A DNA stretch of 64,000 nt from Cupriavidus yeoncheonensis. Its GTDB lineage: Bacteria > Pseudomonadota > Gammaproteobacteria > Burkholderiales > Burkholderiaceae. Position 1 is the first letter of the stretch. Each line of letters starts with the position of its first letter. The stretch covers positions 1-64,000 of the forward strand of contig NZ_CAJPUY010000018.1 of the NCBI RefSeq assembly GCF_905397275.1, read 5' to 3'. This document shows, piece by piece, positions 1-8,367 of the stretch. Both the position numbers and the translations under genes were made by a program. The notes beneath the pieces were generated by a model. It was not told where the DNA came from. It ran no database searches and saw only the letters and a program-made list of their open reading frames with translations.

Positions 1-78
1 TGGAAGCTGGATCCAGTGGTCTACCTGAACCCCGAGCGGGCTGAGCTGGCGCCTAAGGAGTACCGGAAAGCGGCATAG
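1..78 (+). CDS. C-terminal end of an unidentified protein (partial)
   Basis: The first frame is open from base 1 and closes with TAG at 76-78, giving 25 residues that end in ELAPKEYRKAA. The other two forward frames close within about 40 bases. The start lies outside the window, so neither family nor function can be assigned. The tail is hydrophilic and charged. It is followed directly by the 59-bp repeats, so this end may mark the edge of an older insertion or rearrangement, but that is only a possibility. Confidence 0.35.
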   Translation, partial: WKLDPVVYLNPERAELAPKEYRKAA

Positions 79-130
79 CGGCGGACGCGACAACTACCTT
101 GACACACACCGCTCGGACAGAAAGTGACTC

Positions 131-256
131 GCCGGCTACGCCGGCGAAACGGGGGCGCCGGCCAAGAACGACGCGCCAATCAAAACCCTGCCGGCTACGC
201 CGGCGAAACAGCAGCGTCTGCCAAGAACGACCCACCAATCAAAACCCTGGCGAAAC
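131..256. repeat. 59-bp tandem direct repeat, two full copies and a partial third
   Basis: Two 59-bp units run from 131 to 189 and from 190 to 248. Each opens with GCCGGCTACGCCGGCGAAAC and closes with CCAATCAAAACCCT. A third, partial unit at 249-256 keeps only GGCGAAAC and lacks the first 12 bases. The opening GCCGGC-TAC-GCCGGC is a near-palindrome that could fold into a small hairpin, as REP-type elements do. The array ends 13 bases before the first possible ATG of the MocR gene, so it probably lies in that gene's leader. Confidence 0.8.
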
Positions 257-328
257 AGCGGCGCCACCATGCAGGACAACCTAACCACACCCCAACAACG
301 AATCCAGCCGACAAACAAACAACCCCTT

Positions 329-1870
329 ATGACAACAAAGCTGACCCCTCCCATGTGGGACCAGCTGTTCCAGCAACACGCCCGCTCCGGCCTGAGCCTG
401 CAAGGCAAGATCCGCCAGATGCTGGTCTCCGCGATCCTGGACGAACAGCTCCCGCTGGGCATCCCGCTGCCGAGCAGCCGCGAGATGTCCGCGCAGCTGC
501 GCGTGGCCCGCAATACGGTGGTACTGGCCTACCAGCAGCTCGTGGACGAGGGCTATCTGATCTCTCGCGAACGCAGCGGCTATTTCGTCAACCCCGAAAT
601 CCTAGGTGCGCGCGTGAGCGGTGTCGCTTCGCTGCGCGGCACGCCGGCCCCCGACACGCATGGCAGCGCGCGCCCGGACTGGGACCGCCGCTTCGTCTTC
701 CGCCCGACCCACCAGCGCAATATCGTCAAGCGCCATAACTGGCGCGATTACCCGTACCCGTTCATCTACGGCCAGTACGACCCGGTGCTGTTCCCCACCG
801 CCGACTGGCGCGAGTGCTGCCTGAAGGCGCTGAGCGTGCTCGATATCCACGAGTGGGCGCAGGACATGATCGTGCGCGACGACGAGTCGCTGGTGCAGCA
901 GATCCGCACGCGCGTGCTGCCACGCCGCGGTGTATGGGCCGGCGCCGACGAGATCGTGATCACCGTGGGCGCGCAGCAGGCCCTCTACCTGCTGTCCGAC
1001 CTGCTGGCCAGCCCCGATACGCCCGTCGGCATCGAAGAGCCAGGCTACCCCGATGCGCGCAATATCTTCGGCCGCCATACCTCGAAGCTGATCCCGCTGC
1101 CCATCGATGCCGAAGGGGTGATCCCGTCCGATGCGCTGCACGCTTGCGACTACGTCTACGTCACGCCCAGCCACCAGTGCCCCACCACGGTCACCATGCC
1201 GCTGGCGCGCCGGCAGGCCCTGCTGCGGCAGGCGGAAGAAGCGGACTTCGTGCTGATCGAGGATGACTACGAAAGCGAGAGCCGCTTCGAGGGCGATCCG
1301 ACGCCCACGCTGAAGAGCCTGGACCGCAACAACCGCGTGATCTATGTGGGCAGCCTGTCGAAGAGCCTGGCGCCGGGGCTGCGCATCGGATACATCGTCG
1401 GCCCCGCCGAGCTGATCGCCGAGCTGCGCGGCGCCCGCCGGCTGATGCTGCGCCACCCGTCCGCCTACATCCAGCGCGCATTTTCGCTGTTCCTTTCGCT
1501 GGGCCACTATGACGCGCACTTGCGCCGGCTGTCCGCCGCGCACCGGGCGCGCGCCGAAACGGTGCTGGCGGCGCTGGCCGCCCACATGCCGGAGTTTCGC
1601 CCCGTGCCCATTGCCGGCGGCGCCTCGTGCTGGATCGAAGGCCCGCCCTGGCTGGACGCCGATGCGCTGGCACGCCTGGCCGAACTGCAGGGCGTGCTGA
1701 TCGAGCCGGGCAGCGTGTTCTTCATGAGCGAGCCCGCGCCGCGCAATGGCTTCCGGCTCGGCTATTCGTCGATCGCGCCGGAGCGTATCGAGCCCGGCAT
1801 CCGGGTGCTGGCCAGCGTGGCGCGCGAACTGCACGCCAGCCTCCCCGCGCGGGGCGCATCGGCCGCCTGA
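329..1870 (+). CDS. MocR/GabR-type transcriptional regulator (GntR helix-turn-helix fused to aminotransferase-like domain)
   Basis: A PLP-dependent regulator of about 513 residues. A GntR-type winged helix occupies roughly residues 25-90 (LPSSREMSAQLRVARNTVV is the typical recognition region). A fold-type I aminotransferase domain follows from about residue 135. The expected PLP lysine is in SLSKSLAPGLR near residue 345. MocR proteins sense amino compounds or PLP through the aminotransferase domain and usually control a neighbouring amine or vitamin B6 gene. The oxidase and SnoaL-like genes downstream on the same strand are the obvious targets (inference). An ATG at 269 would add 20 low-complexity residues. 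I prefer 329 because the HTH follows it directly, although neither start has a good Shine-Dalgarno. Confidence 0.85.
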   Translation: MTTKLTPPMWDQLFQQHARSGLSLQGKIRQMLVSAILDEQLPLGIPLPSSREMSAQLRVARNTVVLAYQQLVDEGYLISRERSGYFVNPEILGARVSGVASLRGTPAPDTHGSARPDWDRRFVFRPTHQRNIVKRHNWRDYPYPFIYGQYDPVLFPTADWRECCLKALSVLDIHEWAQDMIVRDDESLVQQIRTRVLPRRGVWAGADEIVITVGAQQALYLLSDLLASPDTPVGIEEPGYPDARNIFGRHTSKLIPLPIDAEGVIPSDALHACDYVYVTPSHQCPTTVTMPLARRQALLRQAEEADFVLIEDDYESESRFEGDPTPTLKSLDRNNRVIYVGSLSKSLAPGLRIGYIVGPAELIAELRGARRLMLRHPSAYIQRAFSLFLSLGHYDAHLRRLSAAHRARAETVLAALAAHMPEFRPVPIAGGASCWIEGPPWLDADALARLAELQGVLIEPGSVFFMSEPAPRNGFRLGYSSIAPERIEPGIRVLASVARELHASLPARGASAA

Positions 1871-1893
1871 GCCGGCGTTCCACCCGACGTCGG

Positions 1894-1942
1894 GCACAAG
1901 GGCTGCTGCCCGGCCGTAGCGGCGGGCAGCAGCCCTTTGTGC
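1894..1942 (+). terminator. Long GC-rich hairpin after the MocR gene, probable terminator
   Basis: GCACAAGGGCTGCTGCCCG pairs with CGGGCAGCAGCCCTTTGTGC, an arm of about 19 bp with one bulged base, around a loop of about 10 bases. It starts 24 bases after the MocR stop. The T-run is weak, but stem length and position fit a terminator separating the regulator from the SnoaL-oxidase pair. Confidence 0.6.
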
Positions 1943-2117
1943 ATATTCGTGCCGTCACAGGCGAGGCCCGCGCGTGCATCCGGCGTGCGGCGATCGCTGG
2001 CCCAAGCGATTCCCGCCAACTGGTCCTACAGCGCAACGCGCGCTCTCCCTATCCTCAAGTCATGGCCGATGCGCGGTCCCCGCCGCCGCATCGTCACGCG
2101 ATACCAAGGAGACGCAA

Positions 2118-2522
2118 ATGAGCAAGCCCAGCAACAACCCGGTCGGCACCGACCTCCTGCAAGCCTTCAACGACGCCTGGAACCGCCACGACATCGACGC
2201 GCTGATGGGCTTCATGGCCGACGACTGCGCCTTCCACGGCGTCGCCGGCGGCGAACTGCTCGGGCGCAGCTTCGTCGGCCGCGACGCCGTGCGCGAAGGC
2301 TTCGTGCTGGCCTGGCAGACCTTTCCCGATGCCTCGTGGACCGAGGGCGAGCACTTCGTATCCGGCGACCGCGGCGTGAGCGAATCGACCTTCCGCGGCA
2401 CCCGTGCCGACGGCGCGCGCATCGAGGCACGCATGGTCGACGTGTTCACGTTCCGCGACGGCAAGATCGCGGTGAAGAACGCCTACCGCAAGGATCGTCC
2501 GCCGGTAAGCAAGGCCGCCTGA
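2118..2522 (+). CDS. SnoaL-like / nuclear transport factor 2 fold protein
   Basis: A small 134-residue protein with the NTF2-like cone fold seen in SnoaL polyketide cyclases and many steroid-isomerase relatives. The pattern is an N-terminal helix (LLQAFNDAWNRHDIDALMGFM), then DDCAFHG, then a hydrophobic beta-rich C-terminus with FTFRDGKI. The start at 2118 is set by AAGGAGA at 2106-2112. A longer open frame begins upstream at 1974 but has no such signal. The gene lies 16 bp before the oxidase gene and is probably co-transcribed with it. NTF2-fold proteins of this size may be enzymes or binding partners, so a role beside the oxidase cannot be read from sequence. Confidence 0.8.
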   Translation: MSKPSNNPVGTDLLQAFNDAWNRHDIDALMGFMADDCAFHGVAGGELLGRSFVGRDAVREGFVLAWQTFPDASWTEGEHFVSGDRGVSESTFRGTRADGARIEARMVDVFTFRDGKIAVKNAYRKDRPPVSKAA

Positions 2523-2538
2523 GCACCGGAGACGCGCC

Positions 2539-3981
2539 ATGGAAGCTGTAGCCACCCGCAACATCCTGAACGGCGGCAATGCCACCGCGCCGTCGCGGCC
2601 GTACGACCCCGCCTACGACCCGCTGCACACGCCCACGCCGGGCCAGGGCCGCGAATACGCGCCGACCTACTGGATCGGCACCGCCGGCGAGCCGCCTGCC
2701 GACGATGGCCCGATCACGCACGATATCGACGTGGACGTCGCCATCATCGGCTCGGGCTTCACCGGGCTGACCAGCGCCATCTTCCTGGCGCAGGAACACG
2801 GCATCAAGGCCGTCGTGCTCGAAGCCAACCGCGTGAGCTGGGGTTGCAGCACGCGCAATGGCGGCCAGGCGCAGTGCGCCTCGGGCCGCCTCAAGCGCTC
2901 GCAATGGATCCAGCGCTACGGCCTGGACACGGCGCTGCGACTGCACGAAGAAGTCTGCGCCGGCATGCAGACCTTCAAGGACCTGATCCGCGATATCGAC
3001 TGCGATCCGCAGCCGGGCGGCCACCTGTATATCGCCCACCGCGACAAGGCCATGCCCGCGCTGGAGAAGGAAGCGAAGATCCTGCGCGAGGTCTTCAGGT
3101 ACGACGCGCGCATCTTCGACGCCGACACCGTGCGGCGCGAATACGTCGACGACAAGGAAGCCGCGGGCGCCATGCATGAACCCGAAGGCATCGGCATCCA
3201 TGCCGGCAAGCTTGCCTTCGGCTACCTGCGCCGCGCGCGCGAGCTGGGCGTCAAGGTGCATCCATCCAGCCCCGTGACCGGCTGGGAGACCCGCAATGGC
3301 GTCCACTACCTGCGCACGCCCGGCGGCATCGTACGCGCCCGCGCGGTTGGCGTGGCGACGGGCGGCTACACTTCGCAGTCCCTGCATCCGCAGCTGAAGA
3401 ACCGGCTGTTCCCGATCCTGTCGAACTCCATCGTCACGCGCGTGCTGACGCCGGACGAGATCGACGCGTGCAACTTCCGCACGACCCAGGTCATCACCGA
3501 CACCCGCATCCTGCGCCACTACTACCGCCTGATGCCCGATGGCCGCCTGCAGATCGGCAGCCGCAGCGCCATTACCGGCAGCGATGCGCCGCAAGACCAG
3601 TACCGCCAGAAGCTGGTCAACGACATGTACCGCAAATTCCCGGCGCTGCGCGGCATCCAGATCGACTACTCATGGTGGGGCTGGGTCGACGTCAGCCACG
3701 ACATGATGCCCCGCATCACACAGCCGGATCCCGCGCAGTCGATCTACTACGCGATGGGCTATGGCGGCAACGGCGTGATGTATTCCGCGCAGGCCGGCAA
3801 GCGGCTGGCGGCGCTGATCGCCGGGAAAGGCGCGTCGCTGCCGGCGCTGCCGATCTTCAGCTCGGCGCTGCCGTTCCCGAACGTACGCGAAATGGTGGAA
3901 TCCCAGGCCTTTGCCCCGTTCCGCCGCCTGGGCCAGCGCTTCCTGTACCACTGGTATCACCTGAAGGACGAAGTCATCTGA
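2539..3981 (+). CDS. FAD-dependent oxidoreductase, DAO family (PuuB/gamma-glutamylputrescine oxidase-like)
   Basis: A soluble D-amino-acid-oxidase-family flavoenzyme of 480 residues. The dinucleotide-binding motif is IIGSGFTGL near residue 70. The second family signature, WGCSTRNGGQAQ, corresponds to the RNGGQ motif of PuuB-like oxidases that act on amines such as gamma-glutamylputrescine. A C-terminal YAMGYGGNG closes the FAD site. It follows the SnoaL-like gene by 16 bp with GGAGA ahead of the ATG and lies downstream of a MocR regulator, which favours an amine or amino-acid substrate (inference). No aldehyde dehydrogenase or ligase of a full putrescine route is adjacent, so the substrate remains open. 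Confidence 0.85.
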   Translation: MEAVATRNILNGGNATAPSRPYDPAYDPLHTPTPGQGREYAPTYWIGTAGEPPADDGPITHDIDVDVAIIGSGFTGLTSAIFLAQEHGIKAVVLEANRVSWGCSTRNGGQAQCASGRLKRSQWIQRYGLDTALRLHEEVCAGMQTFKDLIRDIDCDPQPGGHLYIAHRDKAMPALEKEAKILREVFRYDARIFDADTVRREYVDDKEAAGAMHEPEGIGIHAGKLAFGYLRRARELGVKVHPSSPVTGWETRNGVHYLRTPGGIVRARAVGVATGGYTSQSLHPQLKNRLFPILSNSIVTRVLTPDEIDACNFRTTQVITDTRILRHYYRLMPDGRLQIGSRSAITGSDAPQDQYRQKLVNDMYRKFPALRGIQIDYSWWGWVDVSHDMMPRITQPDPAQSIYYAMGYGGNGVMYSAQAGKRLAALIAGKGASLPALPIFSSALPFPNVREMVESQAFAPFRRLGQRFLYHWYHLKDEVI

Positions 3982-4001
3982 GCGGAGCCAGTAGCGTGTC
4001 A

Positions 4002-4036
4002 GCGGCGGGATATGCTGCAATGCAGCGTCCCGCCGC
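4002..4036 (+). terminator. Hairpin after the oxidase gene, possible terminator
   Basis: GCGGCGGGA (4002-4010) pairs with TCCCGCCGC (4028-4036), and the inner TGCTGCA can pair with TGCAGC. It starts 20 bases after the oxidase stop. No T-run follows, so factor-independent termination is uncertain. Confidence 0.4.
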
Positions 4037-4164
4037 CTGGCTCCGGTGTGACGGACGACAGACACCTTTGTCTGTTGCCACCCCTTCGGCGCCCGCGCGC
4101 ATATGGTGCTTCCGGCAATTTTCGCCAATAATGGCCTGACTGCCATTGCCGGACGAGAGCTGCC

Positions 4165-6234
4165 ATGCACTACAGTCCCGACGCAATTCGTACCATCGCC
4201 CTGCTCGGCCATGCGGGGTGCGGCAAGACCTCGCTGGCCGAGGCGCTGCTGCACCGTGGAGGCGCGCTGCATGCCCCCGGCAGCGTCGAGCGGGGCTCCA
4301 CGGTCAGCGACTTTGATCCGCTCGAGCGCAAGTTCCACCACTCCCTCACTTCCGCAGTCCTGCACGTCGATTTCCGCAACACCCGCATCTACCTGCTCGA
4401 CACCCCGGGCTACCCCGATTTTTCCGGCCAGGCCATCAGCGCCCTGCCCGCGGTGGAAACCGCGGCCATCGTGATCAATGCGCAGACCGGGATCGAGATG
4501 ACCACCCGGCGCGCCATGGCCTGGGCGCAGGCGCGCAAGCTGTGCCGGATGATCATCGTCAACGGCATCGATGGCGAGAAGGTCAACCTGCCGGCGCTGC
4601 TGGCCGACATCCAGGAAGCCTTCGGCAAGGAATGCCTGCCGATCAACCTGCCGGCCGCGAGTGGCAGCCAGGTGGTGGACTGCTTCTTCAACCCCGCCGG
4701 GGAATCGGACTTCCTGAGCGTGCCGGCCGCGCATGACGCGCTGGTGGACCAGGTGATCGAGATCGATCCCGAGCTGATGGAGCTTTACCTCGAGCAAGGC
4801 GAAGCCATCCAGCCCGAGCAGTTGCATGCGCCGTTCGAGCGCGCGCTGCGCGAAGGCCACCTGGTGCCGATCTGCTTCACCTCCGCCGCCACCGGCGCGG
4901 GCGTGCCCGAGCTGCTGGACGCCTTTGTGCGGCTGCTGCCGAACCCGACCGAAGGTAACCCGCCGATGTTCTACCGCAGCGTCGGCGAAGGCAGCGACGG
5001 CGCCGAGCGCAAGAAGGAAGTGCGTGCCGAACCGGTGCCCGACAAGCACGTGCTGGCCCACGTGTTCAAGATCGTGATGGATCCCTACGTCGGCAAGATG
5101 GCCGTGTTCCGCATCCACCAGGGCACGGTCACGCGCGACAGCCAGCTCTATATCGGCGATGCGCGCCAGCCGTTCAAGGTGGCGCACCTGCTGCTGCTGC
5201 AAGGCAAGGAACACGAGGAGGTGCCGCGCGCCGGGCCGGGCGATATCTGCGCGGTCGCCAAGATCGACGAGATCGGCTTTGATGCCGTGCTGCATGACGC
5301 CACCGAGGACGGCAACATCCACCTGATCCCGCTGGAATTCCCGACGCCGATCTATGGCCTGGCCATTGAACCGGCCCGCCGCGGCAACGAACAGCGCATG
5401 GCCGAAGTCCTGCACAAGCTGGCCGCGGAAGACCCGTGCCTGCGCATCGAGCACCCGGCCGGCACCAACGAGACCGTGCTGCTGGGACTGGGCGAATTCC
5501 ACCTGCGTTGCGTACTGGAACGGCTGACCGATCAGTACAAGCTGGAGGTGGTCACGCGGCCGCCGCGCATCGCGTATCGCGAGACCATCGGCGGCTCGGC
5601 CGAAGGCCATCATCGCCACAAGAAGCAGACCGGCGGCGCCGGTCAGTTCGGCGAGGTGATGCTGCGCGTGGATCCGCTGCCGCGCGGCGAAGGCTTCGAG
5701 TTCGTCGACGCGGTCAAGGGCGGTGCCATTCCCGGCCAGTTCATTCCGGCCGTGGAAAAAGGCATCCGCCAGGCGCTGGAAAGCGGGCCGCTGGCCGGCT
5801 TCCCGATGCAGGACGTGCGCGTCACCGTGCTGGACGGCAAGAGCCATCCCGTGGATTCCAAGGAAGTGGCGTTTGCCGCCGCCGGGCGCAAGGCGTTCAT
5901 CGACGCGGTGCTCAAGGCCAGGCCCAGCGTGCTGGAACCGGTGGTCGACATCGAGGTGATGATGCCGGACACCTCCATGGGCGACGTGATCGGTGACCTC
6001 TCGGCCAAGCGCGGCCAGGTGCATGGCACGCGTACGGGTGCCGCCAACTCGGTGATCGTGGCCGGCAAGGTGCCGCTGTCGGAGCTCAACGACTACCAGT
6101 CGCGCCTGAACAGCCTGACCGGTGGCCATGGCAGCTACACCATCCAGTTCAGCCACTACGAGGGCGTGCCGCCCGGCCAGCAGGAGAAAATGGCGGCCAG
6201 GCACAAGGCGCAGGCCGACAATGGCGGCGGCTGA
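4165..6234 (+). CDS. Elongation factor G-like GTPase (EF-G paralogue)
   Basis: A 689-residue translational GTPase with the EF-G domain order: GTPase domain, beta-barrel domain II, then EF-G domains III-V. The P-loop is GHAGCGKTS near residue 15 and the G3 motif is DTPGYPD near residue 80. Two things set it apart from housekeeping FusA. The G4 motif reads NGID instead of NKxD near residue 133. The switch I region has FHHSLTSAV where EF-G has a conserved GITI-type element. This matches the non-canonical EF-G-like family often annotated fusA2 or EF-G2, whose members can lack full translocase activity. No str-operon genes (rpsL, rpsG, tuf) are near, which also argues against the primary EF-G. Confidence 0.85.
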   Translation: MHYSPDAIRTIALLGHAGCGKTSLAEALLHRGGALHAPGSVERGSTVSDFDPLERKFHHSLTSAVLHVDFRNTRIYLLDTPGYPDFSGQAISALPAVETAAIVINAQTGIEMTTRRAMAWAQARKLCRMIIVNGIDGEKVNLPALLADIQEAFGKECLPINLPAASGSQVVDCFFNPAGESDFLSVPAAHDALVDQVIEIDPELMELYLEQGEAIQPEQLHAPFERALREGHLVPICFTSAATGAGVPELLDAFVRLLPNPTEGNPPMFYRSVGEGSDGAERKKEVRAEPVPDKHVLAHVFKIVMDPYVGKMAVFRIHQGTVTRDSQLYIGDARQPFKVAHLLLLQGKEHEEVPRAGPGDICAVAKIDEIGFDAVLHDATEDGNIHLIPLEFPTPIYGLAIEPARRGNEQRMAEVLHKLAAEDPCLRIEHPAGTNETVLLGLGEFHLRCVLERLTDQYKLEVVTRPPRIAYRETIGGSAEGHHRHKKQTGGAGQFGEVMLRVDPLPRGEGFEFVDAVKGGAIPGQFIPAVEKGIRQALESGPLAGFPMQDVRVTVLDGKSHPVDSKEVAFAAAGRKAFIDAVLKARPSVLEPVVDIEVMMPDTSMGDVIGDLSAKRGQVHGTRTGAANSVIVAGKVPLSELNDYQSRLNSLTGGHGSYTIQFSHYEGVPPGQQEKMAARHKAQADNGGG

Positions 6235-6363
6235 CTGCGACTGACCACGATAGCGTGCGCAGTGGGCGGCCCGCGGCCTTCGCGCGGCCCGCCTTGCCGC
6301 GCGGACATAGTAGACGATAGCGAACGATAGCGGGCGCCGTTTTCCCCGACTGCTGCCCCGATC

Positions 6364-7302
6364 ATGGACAAGGCCCGTGTCCTGACCCTCTTCCTTGGCG
6401 TGGTGCGCGCCGGCAGCTTCCGCAGCGCCGCCGTCGAGGCAGGCGTGACGCCCCAGGCAGTCAGCAAGGCCGTGCGCACGCTCGAAGCGGAGCTTGGCGT
6501 CAGGCTCCTGCACCGGACCACGCGCAAGCTCAGCCTGACCACCGAGGGCGCCCGGCTGTTCGAGCTGGCCGCGCCGGGCATGCGATTGCTCGACGAAGCG
6601 CTCGAGCAGGTGCGCAGCAGCCTGAGCGAGGACGATGGCCTGATCCGCGTCACCGCGCCACCATCGGTCGGCAGCCGCGTGCTGGTGCCGCTGATCCGCG
6701 CGTTCCGCGAGAACTGGCCGGGCATCACCTTCGACGTGGTGCTGAGCGACCTCTTCACCGACCTCGTCGAAGCGCAGATCGATATCGGCTTGCGCGCGGG
6801 CACCAGTCCCGCGCAGAACCTCGTGGCGCGGCGGCTGTGCGACCTGCCCCTGGTCATCTGTGCAGCGCCCGCCTACCTCGCCAGGCACGGAGAACCAGCG
6901 ACGCTGGAAGCGCTGCGGCGTCACCCGTGCACGGGTTTCCGGCGGCCGGTGACCGGCCGCATGGTGCCGTGGGAACTGCAGGTGGAGGGCAATCTCGTGT
7001 ACGAGGAGATGCCTGCCGTGGCCACGTTCAATGATGTCGAGACCGAAGTCGAAGCGGTACGCGCAGGCATCGGCATCGGCCAGCTCGGGGCGTACATGGT
7101 CCACGCGGACCTGCTCGCGGGCCGGCTCAAGGCCATCCTGCCGGGGCTCAGCGCCAGCAACGTGGGCCTGTACCTCTACTATCCGCGGCGCAGCCAGATG
7201 CCGGCTCGCGTGCGACGCTTCATCGATTTCGTGGTCGAAGCCAGCCGGGGCTCGGAAGATGCGCTGGTGCGGCTGGCCGGCGCCGCCTCGACGGCATCCT
7301 GA
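6364..7302 (+). CDS. LysR-type transcriptional regulator
   Basis: A 312-residue LysR-family protein. The N-terminal winged helix covers about residues 1-60 (FRSAAVEAGVTPQAVSKAVRTLE, then LLHRTTRKLSLTTEG), followed by the periplasmic-binding-like effector domain with DIGLRAG near residue 140. It belongs to the CrgA-like branch by its T-rich wing motif. The gene ends only 12 bp before the first operator of the NadC paralogue and points the same way. That promoter, however, carries MarR-like dyads rather than a clear T-N11-A box, so control of nadC by this LysR protein is uncertain. It may act on another gene or on itself. The 129 bp upstream hold GC-rich inverted repeats but no clear promoter. 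Confidence 0.85.
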   Translation: MDKARVLTLFLGVVRAGSFRSAAVEAGVTPQAVSKAVRTLEAELGVRLLHRTTRKLSLTTEGARLFELAAPGMRLLDEALEQVRSSLSEDDGLIRVTAPPSVGSRVLVPLIRAFRENWPGITFDVVLSDLFTDLVEAQIDIGLRAGTSPAQNLVARRLCDLPLVICAAPAYLARHGEPATLEALRRHPCTGFRRPVTGRMVPWELQVEGNLVYEEMPAVATFNDVETEVEAVRAGIGIGQLGAYMVHADLLAGRLKAILPGLSASNVGLYLYYPRRSQMPARVRRFIDFVVEASRGSEDALVRLAGAASTAS

Positions 7303-7313
7303 CATCCAATAAT

Positions 7314-7385
7314 CTTAGACATCGAATAATTGTTGACACCGCTCCTGTAAGTGCTAGGATTGCGCCATGTACTTCGATATCTAAG
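7314..7385 (+). promoter_or_regulatory. Promoter flanked by two MarR-type operators, ahead of the NadC paralogue
   Basis: A sigma-70-type promoter has TTGACA at 7333-7338, a 16-bp spacer and TAGGAT at 7355-7360. It is bracketed by CTTAGACATCGAA (7314-7326) and its inverted partner TTCGATATCTAAG (7373-7385). Each half fits TTMGAYRTCKAA, an imperfect palindrome of the kind bound by MarR/SlyA dimers. The second site sits just downstream of the expected start point, a good place for repression. The same arrangement recurs at 9189-9259. Confidence 0.8.
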
Positions 7386-7424
7386 ATATTTCGGGTACGA
7401 CAACCGACCACTCAGGAGCGACAC

Positions 7425-8258
7425 ATGTACGACATTTTCTCCACCGACAAGCTGATCGATCTCTGGCTGACCGAGGACATCGGCATCTGCGACCTGACGG
7501 TCCAGACCATGATCGAACCGGGCGAGACGGGCACGTTCTGCATGAACGCGCGCGAGCCGATGATCATCGCGGGCATCGACGTGGCCGCGCGCATTTTTGC
7601 GCGCTATGACCCGACCCTTTCCATCGACGTGCGTGTGGCCGATGGCGACAAGGTGGGCAAAGGCGCGGTGCTGCTGAACGTCAGCGGCAATGCGCGCAGT
7701 GTGCTGACCGCTGAGCGCACGGCGCTCAACATCATGCAGCGGCTGTGCGGCATCGCCAACCTCACGTCAAGGTATGTCGAGGAAATCGCGCACACCAGGG
7801 CGCGCCTGATCGATAGCCGCAAGACGACGCCCGGCTTGCGCGCACTGGAAAAGCACGCCGTTACCTGTGGCGGGGGGCTGAACCACCGCCTGAGCCTCGA
7901 CAACGGCGTGATGGTCAAGGACAACCATATTGCCGTGTGCGGCAGCATTGCCGCCGCCGTGGAGCGCGTGCGCAGGAAGTTGCCGGTACTGACCAAGCTC
8001 GAGGTCGAGTGCGATCGCCTTGACCAGGTGCGCGAGGCACTGGACGCCGGCGTGGATGTGATCATGCTCGACAACATGTCGTTGCCCGACATGAAGGAAG
8101 CCGTCCAGATCGTCAACGGTCGGACCAAGGTCGAGGCTTCGGGCGGCATCCGCCTGGAAACGATCCGCGCGGTGGCGGAAACCGGCGTCGACTACATCTC
8201 GACCAGCAAGATCACGCAATCGGCGCCCGCCGTCGACATCGGGCTCGACGACGCCTGA
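7425..8258 (+). CDS. nadC: Nicotinate-nucleotide pyrophosphorylase (carboxylating) / quinolinate phosphoribosyltransferase, NadC paralogue
   Basis: A cytosolic type II phosphoribosyltransferase of 277 residues. NadC converts quinolinate and PRPP to nicotinate mononucleotide, CO2 and PPi. The family signatures are all present: ERTALN near residue 97, SRKTTPGLR near 131, GGGLNHR near 150, KDNHI near 166 and EASGGI near 236. These contribute the arginine, lysine and histidine residues that bind the dicarboxylate and PRPP. CAGGAG at 7413-7418 sets the start. No nadA or nadB is adjacent. Instead the promoter matches that of the PhnN/AMP-phosphorylase fusion, so this copy probably serves a regulated salvage or catabolic task rather than routine NAD synthesis (inference). 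Whether a second nadC exists elsewhere is not visible. Confidence 0.85.
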   Translation: MYDIFSTDKLIDLWLTEDIGICDLTVQTMIEPGETGTFCMNAREPMIIAGIDVAARIFARYDPTLSIDVRVADGDKVGKGAVLLNVSGNARSVLTAERTALNIMQRLCGIANLTSRYVEEIAHTRARLIDSRKTTPGLRALEKHAVTCGGGLNHRLSLDNGVMVKDNHIAVCGSIAAAVERVRRKLPVLTKLEVECDRLDQVREALDAGVDVIMLDNMSLPDMKEAVQIVNGRTKVEASGGIRLETIRAVAETGVDYISTSKITQSAPAVDIGLDDA

Positions 8259-8323
8259 TCTTCGTCTGAATCTTCCCCTGAATCTCGCCTGAAAACGCTC
8301 CTCGTCTACCCGAGGGCACTTCT

Positions 8324-8356
8324 CCCTCGCCGGCCCGGTCCGGCGAGGGACTTTTT
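8324..8356 (+). terminator. Rho-independent terminator after the NadC paralogue
   Basis: CCCTCGCCGG (8324-8333) and CCGGCGAGGG (8340-8349) form a perfect 10-bp stem with a 6-base loop, followed by ACTTTTTG. It closes the nadC transcript and separates it from the convergent MarR gene. Confidence 0.9.
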
Positions 8357-8367
8357 GCCTTCCGGCG

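Noticed and set aside
131..256. CRISPR array
   Set aside because: There are only two full units and they are contiguous, without unique spacers; no cas genes are present.
269..328. Extended start of the MocR gene at 269
   Set aside because: It adds 20 low-complexity residues (Gln, Pro, Thr) not seen in the family. It has no better ribosome binding site than 329, though it cannot be fully excluded.
3670..7305. A 1211-codon minus-strand open frame opposite the oxidase, EF-G-like and LysR genes
   Set aside because: It is antisense to three genes with clear motifs. Such frames are common in GC-rich DNA, and its composition (many His, Arg, Gln) is not protein-like.
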